Shown one piece after another: positions 56,201-64,000 of a stretch of DNA of 64,000 nt; position 1 is the first letter of the stretch, and each line of letters opens with the position of its first letter. Made by a program: the position numbers and the translations under genes. The DNA lies in NCBI GenBank assembly GCA_007844125.1, contig CM017567.1:14232046-14296045 (forward strand), read 5' to 3'. This DNA comes from Sinonovacula constricta (lineage: Eukaryota > Mollusca > Bivalvia > Cardiida > Solecurtidae). The notes under the pieces were generated by a model, which did not search any database, was not told the origin of the DNA, and saw nothing but the letters and a program-made list of their open reading frames with translations.

Positions 56201-58400
56201 AAGATTTATATGGTATATGCATTTGATAGGTTTGTTTTATGTATTTGATATGTATGTAAACTGCAGAAAAGTATAGATGTTATTTATTAAGCTTTATTAT
56301 ATGCCCATGTTTACCAAACCAAAAATCATGTGATCTGATGTTAACAGCTCTTAGTTAATTGGGTAGCATTTTGGTCTACAAATATTTCTTAGTGTGGAAA
56401 GCAATCAAAATATTTTCTGTATTTTGCTTAACCTTTTACATTACGTTTTTATTTCTTTATTATGCTGTGTTTTACCTTTTTTCAAATGTATAACACGTAC
56501 ATAAACTTTTTTATTCATTTTAACTGTGTTGAGTATTAGTATAACCATGCTTTATAATGATATGGATAGCTGAATATACAAGAATTCACATGACATCTGT
56601 CCTCACATTATTGATGCAGATGAAAGTATGCAGATATTTTGCAATCTGCCTAATGTGTTTACTCTCACATGCTAGTCAGTCCATTATTTTTATTGATTTT
56701 GAATCTATTTGTTTTATGCTCCAAATCTCAAAGAAGAAAATTAAGCATTTGTCATGACCATGTTGCTGGCATTGATTAACCTTTTTGTTACGCTCCATGT
56801 CTGGACAACATTTACAGATGTTAATTTCAATCTTGGAGTTCTTGTTCACAATCAAAAGCAGAACCCATTACAATAGGGTAGATAACCCAGACATTCAGAT
56901 TTGCACAGTTATGTCCCTTATGGGACTAAGAATTAACGTGTTAGCTTAGTTTTCTTGTTAAGGTTAGTAACTGCTAATGCTATTCAGCACTGAGAAAAGT
57001 GGAGTGTTTTGGCAGCTTTTGTTACTGTTTGACAATATATATAGGTACCCTTTCATAATCCGTATGTGTTTGCTCCTCAAAAGGGATGTCATATAGTTGC
57101 CACTTTGTCTCTCCATCGGTATTAGTTTTGTCAGGAGCATACAACTGATTGACATATTAACCTTAAACTTAAACTAGATTTTGATGAGATTTGCATTCCA
57201 CAAGAATTATAACTCTACCAATGTTTACTTTTTTGCATTATCTCACTTGGTTTATTTTCCTTGTCTGGATATTATCTTGAAAACTGCTTGATAAATTAAC
57301 TTCAAACTTGGTGTAAAGATGCTTGCTGGTAAGTAGATGTACAATGCACTAGAACCATACCTTCCCTAGATTTTGAGTAATCTCTTGTAGTTTATTTGTC
57401 CTTTGTCTGTTTATCCCAATTTCTTGCCTGCAAAATAACTTGATAACTACCGAATGGATGCATTTCAAACATGGAAGGTGTTTGCCTGATGATAAGTGGA
57501 AGTGTAACTCTATCTTTGATATTATTTAACCAGGTCAAGTAGTTTGTTGTTGTTGTGTTTTGTCTGGATAAAGACCAGTACTTTAAAACTATTGGATAGA
57601 CTCACTGCAACCTTGGTATGTATGTACCTGGTGAGTGGAAGTACAGTGCACATAATCATATTTCTACCAGGGTTATTTATTTTTTTAATCTCCCATCTGT
57701 CACTCAGTCCTTATCTAAAGAATAACTTGGTTTATACAGAGCACAACTCTTCCTGCCTTTACGTAGTATTAAAATCCATAGTATAATCACATGCTAGAGC
57801 CAGAAATCAGAGTTAAACCCTCTTAGTTAATTGATATTAAATTGCCTTTTAAGACTGGCATACTTTCCTGTGTCAGACATCCATTTGTTGGATATAACAC
57901 AGTTTAACCAGTTCCTTGTATAAATACTGATTCATTTTATTTTTGGTTTGAACTTAAGTCATAAAAATGTTTTAAATTCATGATTGTAAAAAGTTAGGTG
58001 TCAACATAGGGACCATCAGTGACTCTGATTAGATAGATGTAAAAAAGGAAAATGTCTTCAACATTAAAGTGTGCACTAACATACGCCAGTATGTAGTTGT
58101 ACTATTCAAATAAAGTAGTCATAAAGGGTTTAGCATTTTTTGTGGCACTCATTATTTATTCTTGTCTTCCATGGTTATGAAAAAATGTGTGCTCATATTA
58201 CTTTGTTTCATTCTTACATGAAAGGTGAAATAATATACTTTTAAACTAAATATTATATTTTCATTTGATATGTCACAAGTAACAGTAAATAAAATTGTGA
58301 TATAATATACATTGACTTTTATTTTTTATTCTATTTTTTTTGTTCGATCTGTCAAAAAAGTATTGTCCCTTAAGTGTATCAATATATCCTATAGTTCTCA
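53279..58400 (+). other. GALNT 3' UTR and downstream AT-rich region, end undefined
   Basis: No coding exon was recognised. The 3' UTR starts here. AATAAA-type signals occur near 54051, 55146, 58106 and 58290, and I cannot tell which is used. The region contains a perfect hairpin (53718-53763), a short duplication near 54075-54140 (the phrase CTCTGGGCCATAT twice), and a degenerate tandem region around 57240-57740 in which phrases such as TCAAACTTGG and GTAAGTGGAAGT recur. Confidence 0.5.
53718..53763. repeat. Perfect 19-bp inverted repeat (hairpin) in the 3' UTR region
   Basis: Arms at 53718-53736 (ATATTGCTGGTTCTCATTT) and 53745-53763 are exact reverse complements, separated by 8 nt. In RNA this would be a stable stem-loop. 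It lies about 440 nt after the stop codon, so it is probably in the transcribed 3' UTR. Confidence 0.85.
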
Positions 58401-58410
58401 ACCAAGTTAG

Positions 58411-58570
58411 AAGGGCGCCTGTGGTGTAGTGGTAGAGTCACCAACTTTGACCGCTTAGCCTCTCACCACATGAATTTGAGTTCCATTCGGGCATAGTTCT
58501 TAATGTGGAAAAGTCTTCCAGCTGACCTACGGTGCGCTGATAGTTCTACCCAGACATTTGTTTAGGATGT
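58411..58570 (+). mobile_element. SINE family 2, best copy
   Basis: The head GCGCCTGTGGTGTAGTGGTA is tRNA-like (A box) and GAGTTCCATTCGGGC is a degenerate B box. The 3' part is CTTCCAGCTGACCTACGGTG and GATAGTTCTACCCAG. Confidence 0.75.
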
Positions 58571-60120
58571 TCCTCTATCAAAGTAGTTCAACATCACTAT
58601 AATGATTATAACAGGTTGCTGCAATGTATTTCAAAAACAAATCAATGAAGGTAGAAACTGTAGAAAACCATTAAAACATCAACTTATGGCCAGTCCTAGG
58701 GCTGGTAGATGCTTCTCCTTAAGTTCTGTATGGTTCTAAGGCTAAATCAAGTTCTAGGACTTTAATTGAAACACACTTAAGATAATTTAGTGGTCTTATG
58801 ACCAGAAACAGGTCCTAGGACGTGCAATAAAACTGCAGCTAGCTTCTTGATATAAAAATATAACTTTCAATAATGCAATTTTTATGCTACTAAAGTGTTT
58901 AGTTTTTAACAGTTTTGCCATGCAAAGCTGTAGTTGAGTTATGAAGGCTCCCTTGACACCTCTATTTATCATGGTTTATGTGTGTTGCTCGATTCTATTT
59001 TGTTTTAAGTTCACCATTTGTATGACAGTAGTCACAAATAAAGTGTTTGAATTAAAGAAACAGGTAATATATGCACAGGCAAAAACAACTTTCCATTATT
59101 ATATTGAAGATGTAATGATATATTGTATGCAAAATGTTCAATGGCAAAAACTTGCTAGTGTTGATTGTACCTTTTGTATTTTTTCATTTTGAACGTATAC
59201 CATGTCTTGTTTATACAGTTTTTATTCAATCTATGTTTAAATTAACAATGTGGAGTGGATAGATTGCAGATATATGCCATGTTTGTATTTCGCTGTATAG
59301 TTGTTATTAACTTCTGGACTTTGTTTTGCATTCCAAAGTTTATCATAGGTCGTCAATAGCAGTGTATAGCTATGTGTGTTTGTGCGTGCATGCGTGCATG
59401 TTTAGGTTAAAGGCCATGTGTATTTGTCAGGGAGAGGGCAGCACATAGTTTGGGCATGTGATCATGCTCACCATAAAAATTGTAACAATAGAAACAGGAA
59501 TAATACAGCTATATATCCTGCTGGGATCTAAAAATTGTCATTGGCTGTATCACCATTTACAGTACATAATCTTATTTTCTTACAATGGATTTGTACTTAA
59601 AATGTTATTGATATTTCACACAAATGTCTGTGTTGTTGTATTTGTTCTTGTTTTCTGAATTTCCAGCTGTATCACCTCTTGCCATGGTTTCTTTGGTTAC
59701 TGATTGAGCCACACATTTTTCTGTCCCTCTCCTCATGTGTTATATCTTGGTGGATGAACTCTTGGTTGTTAAACAATTGATGTTAAAATTATATTTAAAT
59801 AAAATTTATTATAACTGGATAAAACCATTTGTTTTATTTTTATTTTCTGCCATATTATCGTTTATTAATGAGGTCTTTTGTGTAGCTAGGGGTGTTTTAA
59901 ATACATTCACAATTACAGTACAATTTATTGCATTGTATGTAAAAAATGTGTACCATTTTAGACGCATTTCAAAAAAACTAAAGCTTGTTATTCATCCCTT
60001 TGTTGAGCAATATAGTTCTGGTAAACTGCTTATACAGACGTCATCAGCTAAGTGCCGTTCTCATAAGGTGACGAGTACGTACTGCAGCCTTTCAGGCTTG
60101 TCTCTTAATGCCCAGTGCTG
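58571..60120. other. Intergenic, no recognised feature
   Basis: AT-rich. Several open frames lack any family signature. Confidence 0.5.
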
Positions 60121-61840
60121 CTAGCATTTGCCATTTTGACTGATGGAAATCCACAGCAGCTGATCTCCATTGGGAAAGCCCATTTTTTTCACCCATTGTC
60201 TCTGCAGCTGTTTGCCAATTTCTTGTACTTGATCATCTTCATCTCGTGAATTTCTTATGTTCTTTATTGCCAGGTCACTGTGAGCTCCGCCAGCATCACT
60301 CCTTTGGGATCTCTTGACCACAGCACAATGTCGGGTCGGAGAATTGTGTTGATCACTTCCTCCGGAAACTTGAGCCCCTTCTTAAGGTCTACCAAGTGTT
60401 CCCAACTATCTGATTCTTGATGGATACTGGTGGGTGTTGGCTTTCCATGTTTCATAGTCCCTTCTCTCATGAACGTGATAAGATCTTTCTTACTCTTTGA
60501 TCTTTTTTCCTCCTCTCCAAATGAAAGATGTGTGCCAGTTCTGAAAGAACTCTATCATGGTGCCACCTGTATCATCCTTGAGTCAAAAAGGTAGGGAAAT
60601 CAGACAGAATGTGTAGCAGTGTACCGGTGCGATCACACAGCCGGCACGATGGGTCATCTAACAGTTTCCATAGGCGTAGGTCAGCTAGAGTTGGCAAAAG
60701 ATCGTGTACTGCATGAAGGAGGACGCTTAACTGCAGTGGTTCATAAGCCCACAGTTCCTGCCATGGAAGGGTCCTCTCTGGAATGGCGTTCCATTCTGTT
60801 CAGTTTCCTTGTGAGCCTAATTGTACAGCCGTAACTGACCTTAACTCCTCTGCTCTCCTCATCTCTTTCTGCACATGGACCGCCTCTCCATATTGTTAGC
60901 ATCTCCCTATCTTCGGTGAGGTCTAGTGCCCACTCCTCTTCCCTTGTTTGTTGTTCCAATGATGCCCTGATGTCTAAGATTATTGACCACTCCACCGTTT
61001 GATTGACAGACCATTTCCTACCTGTTCTTATGTCGATGCCTGCTGCTTAAATCTTTTGATTTGATGAAGAATTTCATAGGGTCAGGAAGAGTAGGGCTTT
61101 AGCTGCTTTAAATTCCTCTACCAGACAGCTAAAGGGCACGTGGAGCTTGTTTGGTTTGCTGTTGAACCCCCAGCTTGTGAAGGATGGGTGTAATCCCAGC
61201 CATCTCCTCAGGTGTTTACTTATTGTCTACTCTACCTTTTCTACAAAGCTGATTGTAACTTCATTCACTATTAAGGGCCATGTCGATCTGGGCGAGAAGT
61301 CCCTGCTGGAATATCCAGGCTTTAAATTTTCCAGGATGGTCTGATTTGTCTCTCCTGCTCAGCCCCTCTTCTGCCTGATGTTGCAGCATGTATTTACTTC
61401 TTCTATCTGTAAACGTGGAGTCAAACCACCTTCCCAGACATTTAACTGGGTTGTCTTAACGATGGAATCTCTTCCCCTTGGATTTCAAGCTTGAACCTGT
61501 ATGTGGCTTTCCCATTTCGAACAACCAGTCATATTGACACCATTGGTTTAAACTACACCCAAGCCCATGTCACTGTCTCATCAAGTGCTTTTAATACCCG
61601 TATCTTTTAATGGTTTATGTCATCCATGAATCCAAGGTTGGATGGAAGACGGATGCCAGTGGTTGTTTTTCGTCCTCTGGACTCCCTCTCTGCTGCCTTG
61701 AAGATAATGTTCATCGCTATCACAAATAGGATAACAGAGATGGTATGGACTATATATGCTGCAATAATATGAATAAGTGTTAGATTCAAATAATTGAAAT
61801 GCATATAATATACTAATGTCATTTTAGCAACAACTATCAT
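60121..61840 (-). mobile_element. LINE reverse-transcriptase pseudogene with FMDD motif
   Basis: Minus strand, 61840 down: ISVILFVIAMNIIFKAAERE and then LPSNLGFMDDINH, an RT active site (FMDD). About 61260-61130 gives ISKHLRRWLGLHPSFTSWG. About 60660 gives a Cys cluster CRLCDRTGTLLHIL. 60390-60264 gives LRPDIVLWSRDPKGVMLAEL followed by TVTW. These are consecutive blocks of a non-LTR ORF2 C-terminal half. Multiple stops and shifts break it. Confidence 0.8.
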
Positions 61841-63399
61841 TTTAGCAACCCTTCAAATTGTCCTGATTGTTGTATGATTAGTTTAGCAAAGCTATAACAA
61901 CACAATAAAATAAAAGTTTAGATATCTTGTACATGTGAACTTGGACACGTAAATGGGACGACAAGCCTCTTTAATTTTGTTCAAGTCAGAAGGCTTCTAC
62001 AAAGCAAGTCTCCCTTACAACTCAATAATGCGCTGTTAAACAGTACACGTTTTGTCTTTAGAAACTAAAATATGAAGATACCGATATAAATCATTACAGC
62101 TCCCTTAAACAGTGCAAGACGTTGCCACACCTTGAGCTTTGATTCCTTCTCAATCAATATTGCTGTCACTGTCATCAGTTCGTGATATTTTTTCTATTAA
62201 ATTTGTTCGACGCCACCAGTATGGAGAGTGCCTATGTCGTTTGTTTGTTGGTGTTTGTTATAGGATTTCACGGTGCAGGTTCTACGCGTATGTATTCCAA
62301 GAACGCTTGTTTTATTGGGTAGATGATCTTCCTTGGGATAAAACTAAAGCATGATGGATGGGATGGATATACACTTATTTGCATACATAACTTACCAGGT
62401 AAATTTTATGCAAATAACCGGACAGAGCGATAAACCAAAAATCGATATTAGAATACAATTTCCATGGGCGTATTTTGTTTTCCGTTGCCACAAATTTTAT
62501 GTATTATTATTAATTTTCAGCAAGTGAGGTTCCTTAATAAACGTCAGTCATATATCTATAATTTTCGCTATAAGATAACAACTTCGCTTTTAATTATGTA
62601 CCGGTACATTCAATCTCAGTTAAAAAGCTCAGATGTTAATTTTTAATGCATCGGAAGTGAAATAAATCTGCAATTACTATGATGTAAGCGTTTCTTTTTG
62701 TCTATTTTATTTCATGAACAAAGGCGCTTACGTTAAAATAGGCACTTTATTGCCAAGGGAGAGTAATGCATTATAAAACTTCAAGATATGTCGATCGTGT
62801 CACACATGACGTCATGCAACATGGACACTTGTTTTCCTTCGCGGAAACCTTGGAGATGCGAGAGAAAGCGTGTCGTTGACTGTAGACCGTAACAGATTAA
62901 GCCGAACAGGCTGCAGATCATTAAGTTGGCACATATTAGGCAGCGTGTTTGCTAATCCCCGGGTGAGAAAATTGCCCCAGAGATAAAATAAATTCCATCT
63001 TTAGGATTATGCTTATAACCGAAATCGGGCTGACACCGTACGCATATAGACATTGATTTTAAACAAAGCTTAAGGAGAAAGGGTTTGGCGTTTGAATATA
63101 TTATTCAATAAAACGGAATATGCGTAAAACCATAATTCGGTCATCTGGAATCAACAGTACATACATATACAAACAAACCAGTATGTAGTATTATATGGTC
63201 CGATATAGGCTCTATTTGCAAATAAATTTCATATGTTAAAACTCCAGCCCTTGAAAAAAAATACGGAGTGGGCTGATTTTTTCCAGTTTCCCGGCAGAAG
63301 GATGCTTATTGGTATCATAGACATTATCTTATGAACGTACATTTTATTAAATAACAAATATCGTCTACAAAGAAACAGCCAAATATTATGATCGGATAC
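61841..63399. other. Non-coding, unassigned
   Basis: No gene recognised. A CRE-like ATGACGTCAT palindrome occurs near 62806-62815, with CpG-containing sequence to about 62960. It could belong to a promoter but no exon follows in the window. Confidence 0.4.
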
Positions 63400-63625
63400 T
63401 TGTAAGGGAGGGCCCCGGCTAAAACCGGTAGGTGACATATAACAGACGATTGAAACAAGAAAGTGGTACAGCTCTCTTGATAACGCTCCAGCAAATACAA
63501 GGGCTGTTCCACGACAGATCGACCCACAGTAATGTCACTGGATGTGGTATCATGACAGGTGTTCACGACAGGCTTTAACAAAGGAACACTATATATGCTT
63601 CAACATTCCGAGCTAACTGATATCG
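63400..63625 (+). mobile_element. tRNA-derived SINE family 1, diverged copy
   Basis: GGGAGGGCCCCGGCTAAAAC in the head, AACGCTCCAGCAAATACAAG and TGGTATCATGACAGGTGTTC in the body, and ACACTATATATGCTTCAACA. It is more diverged than the other copies. Confidence 0.7.
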
Positions 63626-64000
63626 TTTGGGTGGGGTTGGGGTGTGTGGAGGAGGAACATACAAATCGTAGCATACCAACTACAACGATTTCTTAATTAA
63701 TGAAGCTCTAGTTTAGTGTCTAACAACGTCTTCCAAGTGTAGTACCGACGACAGAGAGAAAATATATTGTTTAATAAAAATGCGTGCAACCCGTGTTGAG
63801 TATGACTACTATTACTACACTGAAAATTGCCATACACAAAATCCTAGTACAAAAAGAAACTAAGTTAAATTTAAAACTTATTAACTCTCCAAATCAATGC
63901 ATTTTTAAAATGTAAACATAAGAAGCTGATCTCGCTTGTATTACTACTGATAACTATTAGTGCAAAATAATCAAGGCCAGGTCAGGCCTAATGTTGGCAA

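Overview
This is animal nuclear DNA: AT-rich, with long introns, canonical GT-AG splice sites, dense transposon debris and several minisatellites. The mix of non-LTR, BEL/Pao, pogo and hAT remnants with tRNA-derived SINEs, and the closeness of the one real gene to its bilaterian orthologues, suggest a lophotrochozoan, most likely a bivalve mollusc. The species assignment is inference only.

The window holds one well-supported protein-coding gene, on the + strand from 18475 to 53278. It encodes a polypeptide N-acetylgalactosaminyltransferase of the GALNT1/GALNT13 type, a Golgi enzyme that starts mucin-type O-glycosylation. I assembled 16 coding exons by hand. All join in compatible phases and give about 633 residues: a short cytosolic tail and one membrane anchor (exon 1), a stem (exons 2-3 and part of 4), the GT-A catalytic domain (exons 5-11) and a ricin-type lectin domain (exons 12-15). 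The lectin beta repeat is present as two alternative exons, 13A (42904-43038) and 13B (43894-44022). They have the same phase and cover the same segment. Only 13A keeps the sugar-binding C-L-D motif.

Several minisatellites lie at splice junctions of this gene. A 30-bp repeat has copied the exon 5 acceptor seven times. A 41-bp array of about 42 units begins at, and appears to be copied from, the exon 7 donor. Other short arrays follow the donors of exons 6 and 9. A 43-bp array with higher-order organisation fills much of the last intron.

Layout: 1-9.7 kb is transposon debris (BEL/Pao, several non-LTR remnants and a pogo-like transposase). 9.7-18.4 kb is mostly empty, with a possible promoter and non-coding first exon near 10.6-10.86 kb, a 187-bp hAT MITE with a perfect target-site duplication, and a SINE split by a LINE. 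18.4-53.3 kb is the GALNT gene, whose introns carry a 785-bp pogo MITE, a 2.6-kb element with inverted termini, SINEs and minisatellites. 53.3-60.1 kb is the 3' UTR and AT-rich intergenic DNA. 60.1-61.8 kb is a minus-strand LINE with an FMDD reverse-transcriptase motif. 61.8-64 kb is unassigned except for a partial SINE. I found no rRNA, intact tRNA gene or CRISPR array.
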